From Crocinitomicaceae bacterium (lineage in GTDB: Bacteria; Bacteroidota; Bacteroidia; Flavobacteriales_D; Crocinitomicaceae), in assembly GCA_030830785.1 (NCBI GenBank), contig JAURMI010000008.1, positions 1 through 49,333 on the forward strand: a stretch of DNA of 49,333 bases, given 5' to 3'. Below are positions 17,637 to 26,219 of the stretch, piece by piece. The stretch's first letter is position 1. The number at the start of each line of letters is the position of its first letter. The position numbers were made by a program, and so were the translations under genes. The notes under the pieces were generated by a model that saw nothing but the letters and a program-made list of their open reading frames with translations, searched no databases and was not told where the DNA came from.

Positions 17637-18501
17637 TGCGTTCAATATAGGCTATAATTTTACTGGCAATATCAGTTTGGGTAGTTTTTTCAATCCCTTC
17701 TAAACCAGGAGATGAATTCACTTCTAAGACCAACGGCCCGCGTTCAGATTGCAATAAATCTACACCGGCAATCCCTAAACCTACCGCTTTTGCCGCTAGT
17801 ATGGCGGTATATTTCTCCTCGGTGCTAAGTTCAATAGCGTGTGAAGAACCACCGCGATGTAAATTCGAACGAAATTCACCTGGTAATCCTTGACGTTTCA
17901 TGGCCCCTACTACCTCTCCATCGACGACAAATGCACGAATATCGGCTCCCTTGGCTTCTCTGATAAATTCCTGAACAATAACGCGGGCTTTTAGCCCATT
18001 AAAAGCCTCAAGCACAGATTGGGCGGCGTTGAGGTTTTCTGCCAATACAACGCCAAGACCTTGGGTGCCTTCCAAAAGTTTTAGAACCACAGGCGCACCA
18101 CCTGCACTTTTAACTACATGCTTAACCTCTTTTGAATAATTGGTGAAAACTGTTTTAGGCAATCCGATTCCTTCCTTTGATAATACCTGCAAACAGCGCA
18201 GTTTATCCCTGGAGTGAATAATTCCACGAGAACCAACTGCTGTAAAAACATTCATCATTTCAAATTGACGCACCACAGCGGTTCCATAAAATGTAACAGA
18301 AGCGCCGATTCGTGGAATTACAGCATCAAAACCTTTTAAATAATCGTTCTGATAAAAGAGTGCAGGGCCGGTTTGTTCAATTTCGATATTACATTTAAGA
18401 TGATCAATCACATGTGCTTCGTGACCTGCCGCTACGGCAGCCTCCACAAGCCTTTTTGTCGAGTATAATTGAGAATTTCTAGAGAGAATTGCAATTTTCA
18501 T
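17623..18501 (-). CDS. rimK: RimK-type ATP-grasp glutamate ligase
   Basis: 292 residues, normal for RimK. The known enzyme adds glutamates to the C-terminus of ribosomal protein S6; relatives make poly-glutamate or other peptides. An N-terminal alpha/beta domain (1-95) is followed by the ATP-grasp fold: [11 protein letters not shown] (nucleotide loop), [20 protein letters not shown], and the metal-binding [13 protein letters not shown] at the C-terminus. It starts 10 nt after the RimB-like protease gene and overlaps the AstE-like gene, so it is the centre of a tight operon. Whether S6 is the target here cannot be seen. Confidence 0.93.
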   Translation of the reverse strand: MKIAILSRNSQLYSTKRLVEAAVAAGHEAHVIDHLKCNIEIEQTGPALFYQNDYLKGFDAVIPRIGASVTFYGTAVVRQFEMMNVFTAVGSRGIIHSRDKLRCLQVLSKEGIGLPKTVFTNYSKEVKHVVKSAGGAPVVLKLLEGTQGLGVVLAENLNAAQSVLEAFNGLKARVIVQEFIREAKGADIRAFVVDGEVVGAMKRQGLPGEFRSNLHRGGSSHAIELSTEEKYTAILAAKAVGLGIAGVDLLQSERGPLVLEVNSSPGLEGIEKTTQTDIASKIIAYIERNVKR

Positions 18502-18511
18502 GCTTTGATTT

Positions 18512-18934
18512 CTAAATCGGGTGAATATATTTTTTACTTGTATCTACAATAAAGCGATTGTTAAGCAATTTTCTGCCTAATAAAATTGGGTAACGCATTC
18601 CCATACGATGTGTAAGTGAAAACTCAGTTTCTAGGCATATTCCCGCCATGCAAATTGTACCAAATACGAAGAATCGTTCCTGAATTTCGCCATTACTGCT
18701 CTTTACTTTCTTAAAACGAAAACGATCGAAATGGATGGTTTTTCCTGTAAATGCAGGGTGATTAGGATCTAAAAATACCACATTTAACTGACCATTATTT
18801 TCAATACAACTACTTACGTGAATACTTGAACTGTAAGCACCTGTGTCTACTTTTACTTTGAGCTCTTTTAGACCAAAATCTGGTAATTTCGCCAACTCCC
18901 TACGGCCAATTAAAACTTTCTCTGCGCTTAGCAT
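18512..18934 (-). CDS. RimB-like retropepsin-fold protease (PF05618, 'Zn_protease' family)
   Basis: 140 residues from ATG at 18934 ([14 protein letters not shown]). A TTG at 18952 would place the -7 element inside the gene. The aspartic-protease triad D30-T-G-A is visible (VDTGAYSS), as are [11 protein letters not shown] and the C-terminal [15 protein letters not shown], which mark the family. The family name says zinc protease, but the DTGA motif points to a retropepsin-like fold. In known RimK operons a protein of this type (RimB) is the partner of RimK. It is first in a five-gene minus-strand run. Confidence 0.82.
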   Translation of the reverse strand: MLSAEKVLIGRRELAKLPDFGLKELKVKVDTGAYSSSIHVSSCIENNGQLNVVFLDPNHPAFTGKTIHFDRFRFKKVKSSNGEIQERFFVFGTICMAGICLETEFSLTHRMGMRYPILLGRKLLNNRFIVDTSKKYIHPI

Positions 18935-18938
18935 AAAA

Positions 18939-18946
18939 CAAAAGTA
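18939..18946 (-). promoter_or_regulatory. -7 element of the rimB-like/rimK operon
   Basis: TACTTTTG on the minus strand, four bases before the ATG at 18934, implying a leaderless transcript. A TTG is present 16 nt upstream, somewhat short of the usual 19. It decides the start codon of the RimB-like gene. Confidence 0.6.
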
Positions 18947-19014
18947 AGCCAAACTTTGACAACAAGAAAATAGACCAATTGCAAATAAACCGATGAATTG
19001 GACGTTAAGGATTG

Positions 19015-19022
19015 TAACTTTG
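19015..19022 (+). promoter_or_regulatory. -7 element of TonB receptor gene
   Basis: TAACTTTG five bases before the ATG at 19028. No TTTG lies at 18-20 nt upstream (a TTG is present at 14 nt), so the -33 is weak or absent. The site falls within a longer TTG-started frame and argues for the ATG. Confidence 0.55.
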
Positions 19023-19027
19023 TGTCA

Positions 19028-21667
19028 ATGAAGCATTTTTTTCTTCTTTTATTGGCTGCATTCCCATACATTTTTTGGGCACAAAAAATCAGTGTTTTTG
19101 GTCATTGTTATCAAAAAGGAAGCAGGGCTGCCTCTGGTGTTTTCATAGAATTAAAAATCATTGAAGATTCAAGCATCATTTTAAAAAAGACCCAATCCAA
19201 CAAGCAGGGATATTATTCTTTCGATGATATAAAAGTGGGTGCATTTATCGAATTGAGCTATTTGTTTGAAGATATGGCGCTTCATTACACGAGCGAATTA
19301 AACGGCCTCGGACCACTGATTGAATTGCCCGATCAATTCTTTGGCGTTCAAGAGAACCAAGCTGTGGTAGTACGACAAGATGGACAAAATCCGTTCGAAA
19401 TTGAAAAACTTCCACCGCTAAATTTGAAGGGGATAGTTGGATTAGAAAGAACGCTTACACTAACAACAGCTGCTAGCTCAAACAACGAACTTACCTCAAA
19501 TTACAATGTGCGAGGAGGAAATTATGATGAAAACTTAGTTTATGTTAACGGTTTTCAGGTATTTAGGCCGTTTTTAACTCGTAGCGGACAACAAGAGGGT
19601 ATGAGTTTTATACATTCGTCATTAGTAGAAGATGTTCGGTTTAGTGCCGGTGGTTTTGCTGCGAATTACGGTGACAGGCTCAGCTCCGTTTTAGATATTA
19701 CTTATAAAACTGCGGATGAATTCAATGCTTCAGCGATGGCTTCATTATTAGGTGTTGAGGCCCATGTAGAAGAAGAGGTAAACACCCGATTTAATTTTTT
19801 AGTTGGTGCTCGTTACCGCTCAAATGGCTATTTTCTCAATACATTGCCTACCAAAGGGGCCTACAATCCTGTATTTGCCGATGCCCAGTTACTTGCCAAT
19901 TACACCCTAAATGAACATTGGACTTGGAGTTTTTTAGGTCATTTTTCAACCAATGCATACCGCTTCGCACCTCAGACCTCTCAATCTGATTTTGGAACAG
20001 CAAATGAAGCCTACAGACTTATGATTTATTTTGAAGGTCAAGAAAAATCAAACTTCCAAACGATCACCAGCGGTACTTCCTTTAAATATACTAAGGACCA
20101 ATTGAAGCTCGACTTTTATGCTTTAGCATTTCAATCTGATGAAAAAGAATATTTTGATATTTTAGGTCAGTATTATATCAACGAACTGGAGACAGATCCA
20201 TCCAAAGAAGCATACGGAGATTCTATTGCCACGCTGGGTGTTGGCGGATTTTTAAATCATGCGCGTAATAGATTGAATGCCCGTATATTCTCAGCTTACC
20301 ATAATGGAAGTTATTTATTTCGCGATTCCTATATGGATGAAAATATGACCCAAAAACGATATAACCAATTGGCTTGGGGAGTACAATTTCAACGGGATAA
20401 TTTCAACGATGTACTCTCTGAATGGCGCCTCATTGACTCTGCAGGCTATAGTTTACCCCAAACAGAGCCAAGTCAAATAATCCTATATGAAACCATTAAG
20501 GGTAACTTGGCCCTCAAAGGATATCGTGCAACAGCATACACGCAATGGTCAAATTCATGGACCAAAGTGAGCAGACAAAAGGAAGTTGGCGGTAATTACA
20601 CAAAAAATGGAGAAAAACGAACATGGAAGGACACCCTTGAAGTCTCTACCCAAAGGTTTAACTTTCAATTGGGATTGCGCGGTGGTTATACCAGTGTAAA
20701 TCAGGAGCCCTATCTCACACCGAGACTTAGTTTTTCATTTGCACCTGCAGCCTACATGTGGCAAAACGGACAAGCCGTACGTAGAGGCCTACTATTTAAA
20801 CTCGCTACTGGATTGTATTATCAGCCCCCTTTCTATAGAGAATTCCGAACATTTGATGGGCAATTGGCTCTTGGTGTGCAGGCTCAAAAATCATTTCATT
20901 TTGTTGCTGGCTCCGAATTCTTATTTCAAATGTGGGGTCGTCAATCACCATTTAAAATCAATACGGAACTATATTATAAATACCTCTGGGACCTCAACCC
21001 CTATGAAATTGAAAATGTACGGACGCGCTACTATGCAAACAATGACGCAGTCGGCTATGCTTATGGTCTAGATGTAAATGTTCATGGTGAATTTGTGGAA
21101 GGCATCCAATCCTTTTTTAAACTCGGACTACTATCAACAAAAGAAGACATCAAGGCAGACCAATACATTATTTATTACAATGCTGCCGGTGAACGTATAA
21201 TTTTTGGTTATAGTCAGGATCAAACTGTTGCAGACTCGGTTGTAATCTATCCCGGATATATTCCAAGACCTACAGATCAATGGTTCACTTTTGGCGCTTT
21301 GGTGCAAGATCAAATGCCCGGCTATGAAGCCTTTAAGGTTCAAATGGGATTACAATATGGCTCGCGTTTGCCTTACGGACCACCAGATTTCAATCGTTAC
21401 AAGGATACGCTTAGAATGCGCGCATACTTTAGAGTTGATCTGGGCTTGTCCTATGATTTATTACACAATAGAACTGAATCAAAAATTGGTCAAAAAGGAT
21501 GGCAACAACTCGATCAAGCAATAATCTCATTGGAGATATTCAATATTTTAGGTGTAAACAATGTGTTATCAAAACAATGGATTCAGGATGTGCAAGGTAA
21601 ATTTTATTCTGTCCCTAACTACCTCACCCAAAGACTCTTTAACTTGAAAATGAGTTTCGCATTTTAG
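19028..21667 (+). CDS. TonB-dependent outer-membrane receptor with N-terminal carboxypeptidase-regulatory-like domain
   Basis: 879 residues from ATG at 19028 (signal peptide MKHFFLLLLAAFPYIFWAQ). Residues about 20-105 form a CarboxypepD_reg-like beta-sandwich. A plug domain follows with SNYNVRGGNYDENLVYVNG and FSAGGFAANYGDRLSSVLDI, and then a 22-strand-type barrel ending in LFNLKMSFAF with the terminal Phe. Imports a large or scarce ligand using TonB energy. No SusD partner is adjacent, so a SusC-type glycan system is not indicated, and the ligand is unknown. Its stop codon abuts that of the convergent regulator (TAGCTA). Confidence 0.9.
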   Translation: MKHFFLLLLAAFPYIFWAQKISVFGHCYQKGSRAASGVFIELKIIEDSSIILKKTQSNKQGYYSFDDIKVGAFIELSYLFEDMALHYTSELNGLGPLIELPDQFFGVQENQAVVVRQDGQNPFEIEKLPPLNLKGIVGLERTLTLTTAASSNNELTSNYNVRGGNYDENLVYVNGFQVFRPFLTRSGQQEGMSFIHSSLVEDVRFSAGGFAANYGDRLSSVLDITYKTADEFNASAMASLLGVEAHVEEEVNTRFNFLVGARYRSNGYFLNTLPTKGAYNPVFADAQLLANYTLNEHWTWSFLGHFSTNAYRFAPQTSQSDFGTANEAYRLMIYFEGQEKSNFQTITSGTSFKYTKDQLKLDFYALAFQSDEKEYFDILGQYYINELETDPSKEAYGDSIATLGVGGFLNHARNRLNARIFSAYHNGSYLFRDSYMDENMTQKRYNQLAWGVQFQRDNFNDVLSEWRLIDSAGYSLPQTEPSQIILYETIKGNLALKGYRATAYTQWSNSWTKVSRQKEVGGNYTKNGEKRTWKDTLEVSTQRFNFQLGLRGGYTSVNQEPYLTPRLSFSFAPAAYMWQNGQAVRRGLLFKLATGLYYQPPFYREFRTFDGQLALGVQAQKSFHFVAGSEFLFQMWGRQSPFKINTELYYKYLWDLNPYEIENVRTRYYANNDAVGYAYGLDVNVHGEFVEGIQSFFKLGLLSTKEDIKADQYIIYYNAAGERIIFGYSQDQTVADSVVIYPGYIPRPTDQWFTFGALVQDQMPGYEAFKVQMGLQYGSRLPYGPPDFNRYKDTLRMRAYFRVDLGLSYDLLHNRTESKIGQKGWQQLDQAIISLEIFNILGVNNVLSKQWIQDVQGKFYSVPNYLTQRLFNLKMSFAF

Positions 21668-22345
21668 CTAATTCAAGCTTGGCGAAAATAAAAATCGATT
21701 TGGCGAAACGAGATCCGATTTTACCGCATACATGACTATTCCTGCTGTATTTTTTACGCCGAGTTTAGCCATTATATTTTTGCGATGTGTGCTTACAGTG
21801 TGCTTACTTAAAAAGAGCGATGTGGCAATCTGTTCGTTGGTCTGACCTTCGGCAATTAAGGTAATTATTTCATTTTCGCGCTCAGAAATGATGACTGGTT
21901 CACAAGTAAATTCTGTAGAATAAAGTTCACCTACATCTATATGCGCTTTTTGAATCGTTTCGAGTAATTGACCACAAAAAAATTGCTTGCCTTGATTAGT
22001 TTCTTTTACTGCATCAATAATTTCAGCTATTTCGCAATCTTTTTTTACATAACTAGAAACCCCTGATTTTAGAGCCTCAATAATAATATTGGCATTTTGA
22101 GCCTCCGTTATGGCAATTATTTTCAAGGATTCATACAATGATAAGACCTTAGGAATAACATCAATACTGAAACCTTTTGCAGTAAAATCCATCAATACAA
22201 TATCGGCACCAAAAGTATAGAGTTGTTCGAGTAACTCTTGATGACTATGGGCTTCACCAACAATGGTCATTTCGTCTTGAGCGTTGAGAATGGTTCTCAA
22301 TCCCAAACGGATCAGTTCGTTGCTATCTGCTAATATGATTTGCAC
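21668..22345 (-). CDS. NarL/FixJ-type response regulator (REC + LuxR HTH)
   Basis: 225 residues from GTG at 22345. An upstream ATG at 22396 lies in the -33 box of a clear promoter and is rejected. The receiver domain (1-120) has acidic D7, phospho-acceptor D53 (LMDF), Thr in IAITEAQ and Lys in SYVKKD. The linker is followed by a LuxR-type helix-turn-helix (about 155-210) with SERENEIITLIAEG and SLFLSKHTVSTHRKNIMAKLG. No histidine kinase gene is adjacent, so it is an orphan here. Targets unknown. Confidence 0.92.
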   Translation of the reverse strand: MQIILADSNELIRLGLRTILNAQDEMTIVGEAHSHQELLEQLYTFGADIVLMDFTAKGFSIDVIPKVLSLYESLKIIAITEAQNANIIIEALKSGVSSYVKKDCEIAEIIDAVKETNQGKQFFCGQLLETIQKAHIDVGELYSTEFTCEPVIISERENEIITLIAEGQTNEQIATSLFLSKHTVSTHRKNIMAKLGVKNTAGIVMYAVKSDLVSPNRFLFSPSLN

Positions 22346-22366
22346 CTTATTTAGAATTATTCTACA

Positions 22367-22397
22367 CAAAATTAAGACCAAAAATCTTTTGGGCAAA
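22367..22397 (-). promoter_or_regulatory. Promoter of the NarL-type regulator
   Basis: On the minus strand: TTTG at 22397-22394, 19-nt spacer, TAATTTTG at 22374-22367, then a leader of about 20 nt to GTG at 22345. It is a full match and fixes the start of the gene. Confidence 0.8.
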
Positions 22398-22425
22398 TAA
22401 AACCGTGATTTTTTTGAGATTGAAC

Positions 22426-22433
22426 TAACTTTG
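22426..22433 (+). promoter_or_regulatory. -7 element of the threonylcarbamoyl-AMP synthase gene
   Basis: TAACTTTG four bases before the ATG at 22438. No good -33 is seen at the right distance. If active, the message is leaderless. Confidence 0.5.
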
Positions 22434-22437
22434 ATGC

Positions 22438-23394
22438 ATGATCACTACAATAGGTCACGATTTAAGCCATGTTATCGCTCTTTTACAAGAAGGCAATGTG
22501 GTGGCTTTACCCACTGAAACAGTTTACGGACTTGCGGCTGATGCTAACAATGATGAGGCAATACTTAAAATTTTCAGTGTAAAAAACAGACCAAGCACCA
22601 ACCCTCTTATCTTGCACTTCGCCACTCTAGAGCAGGCCTATCCATATGTTTCAAATTTTCCTGTTATTTTTAATGAGCTTGCAAATCATTTTTGCCCTGG
22701 GCCACTGACTTTTATTGTGCCAAGAAGTAGTCTGGTCAGCGATTTAGTAACTGGTGGACAATCAAGCGTCGCAATTCGTTTTCCAGATCACCCCCTCTTT
22801 GTCAAATTAATTGAAAATTTAAATGGGCCAATAGCAGCTCCAAGTGCAAATTTGTATGGGCAACTGAGCCCTACCAATTCTGATCATGTTTACGAACAAT
22901 TAGCCGGACGAATTCCTTACATTTTAGAGGGCGGTGCTTGCCAACACGGACTTGAATCAACAATTATTGGTCTTGTAAATAAGAAAGTCGTTATTTATCG
23001 TCATGGTGGAATAACCACTGAAGCACTTAGCACTGTATTGGGCTATGTGCCTCAAACACTGACTCAAGAACAAAGCGGCATTCTTACAAGTGGAATGGTA
23101 AGACATCATTACGCCACACAAACACCTTTATTTTTGGGGTTCAAACCTCAGCAAGAAAACCAAAATGCTTTACAAATCACCTTGACCAAAAATGAACAAA
23201 TTATTGGCCCTCATTATGTTTTGAGTGATTCAAGTTCACTTCTAGAAGCCGCGCGCAACCTCTATGCTGTATTACACCAAGCGGACAAACAAACATTTAA
23301 AAAAATTTATATAGAGCCCTTTCCAAATGAGGGATTAGGCAAGGCCATGAATGACAGACTTAATAGAGCAGCGGCTAAATTTTCTAACCATTAA
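22438..23394 (+). CDS. L-threonylcarbamoyladenylate synthase (Sua5/YwlC/TsaC type)
   Basis: Makes threonylcarbamoyl-AMP from threonine, bicarbonate and ATP for the t6A37 modification of ANN-decoding tRNAs. 318 residues: the YrdC domain (about 10-200) with LPTETVYGLAADA, KNRPSTNPL, HFCPGPLTF and SANLYGQLSPT, plus a C-terminal Sua5 domain (about 210-315). It is therefore the long Sua5 type, not short TsaC. The gene runs alone between its own -7 element and the terminator it shares with convergent rpmE2. Confidence 0.95.
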   Translation: MITTIGHDLSHVIALLQEGNVVALPTETVYGLAADANNDEAILKIFSVKNRPSTNPLILHFATLEQAYPYVSNFPVIFNELANHFCPGPLTFIVPRSSLVSDLVTGGQSSVAIRFPDHPLFVKLIENLNGPIAAPSANLYGQLSPTNSDHVYEQLAGRIPYILEGGACQHGLESTIIGLVNKKVVIYRHGGITTEALSTVLGYVPQTLTQEQSGILTSGMVRHHYATQTPLFLGFKPQQENQNALQITLTKNEQIIGPHYVLSDSSSLLEAARNLYAVLHQADKQTFKKIYIEPFPNEGLGKAMNDRLNRAAAKFSNH

Positions 23395-23399
23395 TTCAA

Positions 23400-23426
23400 T
23401 AAAAAAGGCCCCAAGAGAGGAGCCTT
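23400..23426 (-). terminator. Terminator between Sua5 gene and rpmE2
   Basis: Stem 23405-23412 with 23419-23426 (one mismatch), loop AAGAGA. The A run at 23400-23406 becomes a T run on the minus strand, so it ends rpmE2 transcripts best. It probably also stabilises the Sua5 message end. Confidence 0.75.
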
Positions 23427-23452
23427 CAAAATATCTATTAGTCTTTAAGATT

Positions 23453-23707
23453 TTATTTCATGTGACGACCATAACGGTTCTTGAATTTATCAATTCTACC
23501 AGCCGTATCGACAAATTGAGCAATACCGGTGAAAAACGGATGTGATTTGTGAGAAATATCGAGTTTTACCAAGGGATACTCATTTCCATCTTCCCAAGAA
23601 ATTGTTTCTTTAGTTTCCGCACAAGATGGACATAAAAAAGCATAGTCATTTGACATGTCTTTAAATACTACAAGGCGGTAGTCAGAAGGGTGGATATCGT
23701 TTTTCAT
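23453..23707 (-). CDS. rpmE2: Ribosomal protein bL31 type B
   Basis: 84 residues, with the type B pattern [43 protein letters not shown] and a C-terminal [15 protein letters not shown]. Type B proteins normally lack zinc cysteines; this one has a single CPSC pair ([12 protein letters not shown]), half of a zinc ribbon. Forms the central bridge between the ribosomal subunits. Transcribed from a strong promoter at 23733-23762. Confidence 0.96.
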   Translation of the reverse strand: MKNDIHPSDYRLVVFKDMSNDYAFLCPSCAETKETISWEDGNEYPLVKLDISHKSHPFFTGIAQFVDTAGRIDKFKNRYGRHMK

Positions 23708-23732
23708 TATTAAAGGTTTCGAAAATGGAATG

Positions 23733-23762
23733 CAAAGATAGATATTTCTTAATTAAAAACAA
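23733..23762 (-). promoter_or_regulatory. Promoter of rpmE2
   Basis: On the minus strand: TTG at 23762-23760, 19-nt spacer, TATCTTTG at 23740-23733. A leader of about 20 nt leads to the ATG at 23707. Confidence 0.82.
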
Positions 23763-23862
23763 GTATTTTTTGTGCAATTATAACATATTGATACTTGCAC
23801 TTTAAACATGAGCGTTTTCATAAGTTATTGACAAGGTTGAATGCGCATGGGATTCATAGACT

Positions 23863-23870
23863 TAAATTTG
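23863..23870 (+). promoter_or_regulatory. -7 element of the SpoIIE-type phosphatase gene
   Basis: TAAATTTG 17 nt before the ATG at 23888. The nearest suitable TTG is 24 nt upstream, a longer spacer than usual. It lies inside the frame that would begin at 23795 and supports the internal start. Confidence 0.45.
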
Positions 23871-23887
23871 TAAACTGGGCAAATGTT

Positions 23888-25069
23888 ATGAAAGACAATC
23901 GGCTTCATTCTATATTAGAGCTTACCAATGCTATTAATGCCAATTTAGCAATTGAACAACTCTACCGTATTTTTACATTTATTCTCAAAGAGCAACTTTA
24001 TTTTACTCGCTTTGCGCTTGTTTCTAAACAAGGGGATTGGCAAATAGCTACCAAAAGTGGAATTAAAAGCAAATGGGACATCGCTGAACTAGCTGAAGAA
24101 TTGCAACGATTTAAGGACATTACGCTTGTGGCTTCTAGCAATAACCCGGCAATAAAAGATTTTCAAGCCATTATTCCCATTATTCATCATGATAAAGCCC
24201 TGGCCTTTTTACTCATCGCAACCAATAAGAAGACAGAAGCACTAACCACAGATTATTTTTCTTTTGCCCGTACGCTTGCAAACATTATGTGCGTAGCGCT
24301 CGAGAATCGAAAATTAACAGAGCAGGGGGTTATTAAGGAGCAAATTTCAAAAGAGCTTGAACTAGCATCCGAAATGCAAAAATTACTTTTTCCTCAAGAA
24401 TTGCCCTCCAATAAAAAAATGGATATTTCGGGGCGATACATACCGCGACATGCTGTAGGAGGAGATTTTTATGACTTTATTCCCCTTGGGGATGAAGAAT
24501 ATATTGTCTGCATTGGAGACGTGAGTGGAAAGGGAATTACTGCTGCATTACTCATGACTAATTTTCAGGCAACCATAAGAACATTGTTCAAATACCAGCG
24601 CTTTGAATTGACTTTTTTATTGGAGGAACTCAATAATTTGGTCATGAAAAATGCCAAAGGAGAAAAATTCATAACTTTTTTTATTGCTCATTACAATGCC
24701 TATAGCCGTCGCCTACAATATGTTAATGCAGGACATAACCAACCTTTTATTATCAGTGGAAAAACAACGACCTTGCTTACCGAAGGTTCAATTGGCCTAG
24801 GAATGCTAGATGAGCTTCCTTTTGTGCATGTCGGACAGCTCCAGTTACAGGCAAAATCCACTTTAGTACTTTATACCGATGGCGTTGTTGAGCTCGAAAA
24901 TGAAAAGGGAGTTCAATTTGGGGTAGAAACACTCATTAAACAGGTCCGTAGTTTTGCCTCATTAAAGATGGAAGATATGAACGATATTATATTTTCCAAA
25001 TTGGAAGAATGGAAAGGTTCACTCCCTTATGTGGACGACACGGCAATTTTCAGTTGTAAATTTTTCTAA
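23888..25069 (+). CDS. GAF-like domain plus SpoIIE-type PP2C serine phosphatase
   Basis: 393 residues from ATG at 23888 (MKDNRLHSILELTNAIN). An upstream ATG at 23795 in the same frame would add 31 basic residues but precedes the -7 element. Residues about 10-150 form a GAF-like sensor, followed by a short linker helix SKELELASEMQKLLFP. The PPM phosphatase domain has metal ligands in GGDFYD, GDVSGKG, YTDGV and VDDTAIF. The family dephosphorylates Ser/Thr on regulators such as anti-sigma-factor antagonists. No partner kinase or STAS protein is adjacent. Its stop directly abuts that of the convergent PorV-like gene. Confidence 0.88.
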   Translation: MKDNRLHSILELTNAINANLAIEQLYRIFTFILKEQLYFTRFALVSKQGDWQIATKSGIKSKWDIAELAEELQRFKDITLVASSNNPAIKDFQAIIPIIHHDKALAFLLIATNKKTEALTTDYFSFARTLANIMCVALENRKLTEQGVIKEQISKELELASEMQKLLFPQELPSNKKMDISGRYIPRHAVGGDFYDFIPLGDEEYIVCIGDVSGKGITAALLMTNFQATIRTLFKYQRFELTFLLEELNNLVMKNAKGEKFITFFIAHYNAYSRRLQYVNAGHNQPFIISGKTTTLLTEGSIGLGMLDELPFVHVGQLQLQAKSTLVLYTDGVVELENEKGVQFGVETLIKQVRSFASLKMEDMNDIIFSKLEEWKGSLPYVDDTAIFSCKFF

Positions 25070-26155
25070 TCAGTTTTGGGAAGAAAAGGTCCATTTTAAT
25101 GAAAATAAATTCGTAAAGTAACCTTCTCCACCTAGACCTAATTTGGTAAATGCATAATCGATTTTCCAATTTTGAAGCACAAGGCCTGCACCAATGTGTG
25201 GTTGCAAGCTCAACTTTTTGATTTGGTCCAAATCTTCATAGAATTGAAATTGAGATAACCCAGTTCTAAAAAAGAGCTTATTTTGATAATTGACGAATAA
25301 ACCCATACGTGGATCAAGCGAAAAAACTTTTCCCGATATTAAAGTATTTCGAGTGCCATCAGTTGTAATTTCAAAGTTAATCTGGCCTCCAAGTTCAAAT
25401 TTCTCATCCTTTAAAGGAATTTGACCCGCTAAGCCTAACACCAAACGTGGCAACATTTGTTCTATCCCGTTTTGTGGCAACACATTGTTAGTTTGTAGCA
25501 GTGTTTCTTGCATTTGGGCGCTCAAATTGTAAGTCCATATATTAAAGGTACTGGTAGCATCTCTTAAGTTCAACCCAGCTGACCACCATTTACTTGGTCT
25601 AAATTGGAGGCCGACATCAAATCCAAAGCCATATGCCTTTGCAAAATCTCCTATGTGACGATAGATCAATTTCGTGCTGATTCCTGCACTTAAGTTTGGA
25701 CACTTCGTAGGTTTAGCAACTGATGCGATCATGGCATAGTCTGCACTATTGAATGTTTCGAGCTGACTGTAATCAATATTCCCTTGATTGTCAATAAGTT
25801 GAGTAGTGTTATAAATGTTATCAACACCTAGTCTAAGTAGATTTATTGCAACTACCGTTTGCTGTGGCAACTTAGATGAGGCACCAATGTGGTCAAAGGA
25901 AGCAAGCCCACCAAAATAAGAGGCGTGCATCAATCCAATTTCATAACGTTGATTTTGATGAGTTAAACCCGCAGGATTCCAATAACCAGCTTCTAATCCA
26001 TTTACGTCAGCAACTACAGATGACCCCGAGCCAATTGCCGAGGCTCCAATGCCTAGATTAAGAAATTCATTTGCATATTTTGGGCTTAAATCTTGTGCAA
26101 AAGATAGCTGGACCGACCATAAAACCCAAAATGAAATTTTTTTAATCGAAAACAT
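25070..26155 (-). CDS. PorV/PorQ-family outer-membrane beta-barrel protein
   Basis: 361 residues, signal peptide to about LSFAQ (20). The start of the mature part, KYANEFLNLGIGASAIGSGSS followed by GYWNPAGL, is the FadL-like PorV/PorQ pattern. The rest alternates as barrel strands and ends FSLKWTFSSQN. PorV shuttles T9SS cargo to the attachment complex in the outer membrane, but the genome may hold several paralogues, and this one is not next to other por genes. The annotation 'PorV2-like' is my inference. Confidence 0.8.
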   Translation of the reverse strand: MFSIKKISFWVLWSVQLSFAQDLSPKYANEFLNLGIGASAIGSGSSVVADVNGLEAGYWNPAGLTHQNQRYEIGLMHASYFGGLASFDHIGASSKLPQQTVVAINLLRLGVDNIYNTTQLIDNQGNIDYSQLETFNSADYAMIASVAKPTKCPNLSAGISTKLIYRHIGDFAKAYGFGFDVGLQFRPSKWWSAGLNLRDATSTFNIWTYNLSAQMQETLLQTNNVLPQNGIEQMLPRLVLGLAGQIPLKDEKFELGGQINFEITTDGTRNTLISGKVFSLDPRMGLFVNYQNKLFFRTGLSQFQFYEDLDQIKKLSLQPHIGAGLVLQNWKIDYAFTKLGLGGEGYFTNLFSLKWTFSSQN

Positions 26156-26219
26156 GATTCAATAACTCAAAGTTGCATAAAAAATTGTGTTTATTGGTAC
26201 TTTTACTAAAAAGTTACTC

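Noticed and set aside
20739..21071. 110-residue frame inside the TonB receptor
   Set aside because: Shifted frame within the barrel region; shows no family features.
22346..22396. Longer response regulator start at ATG 22396
   Set aside because: It would put the -33 and -7 promoter elements inside the coding sequence and add residues not found in receiver domains.
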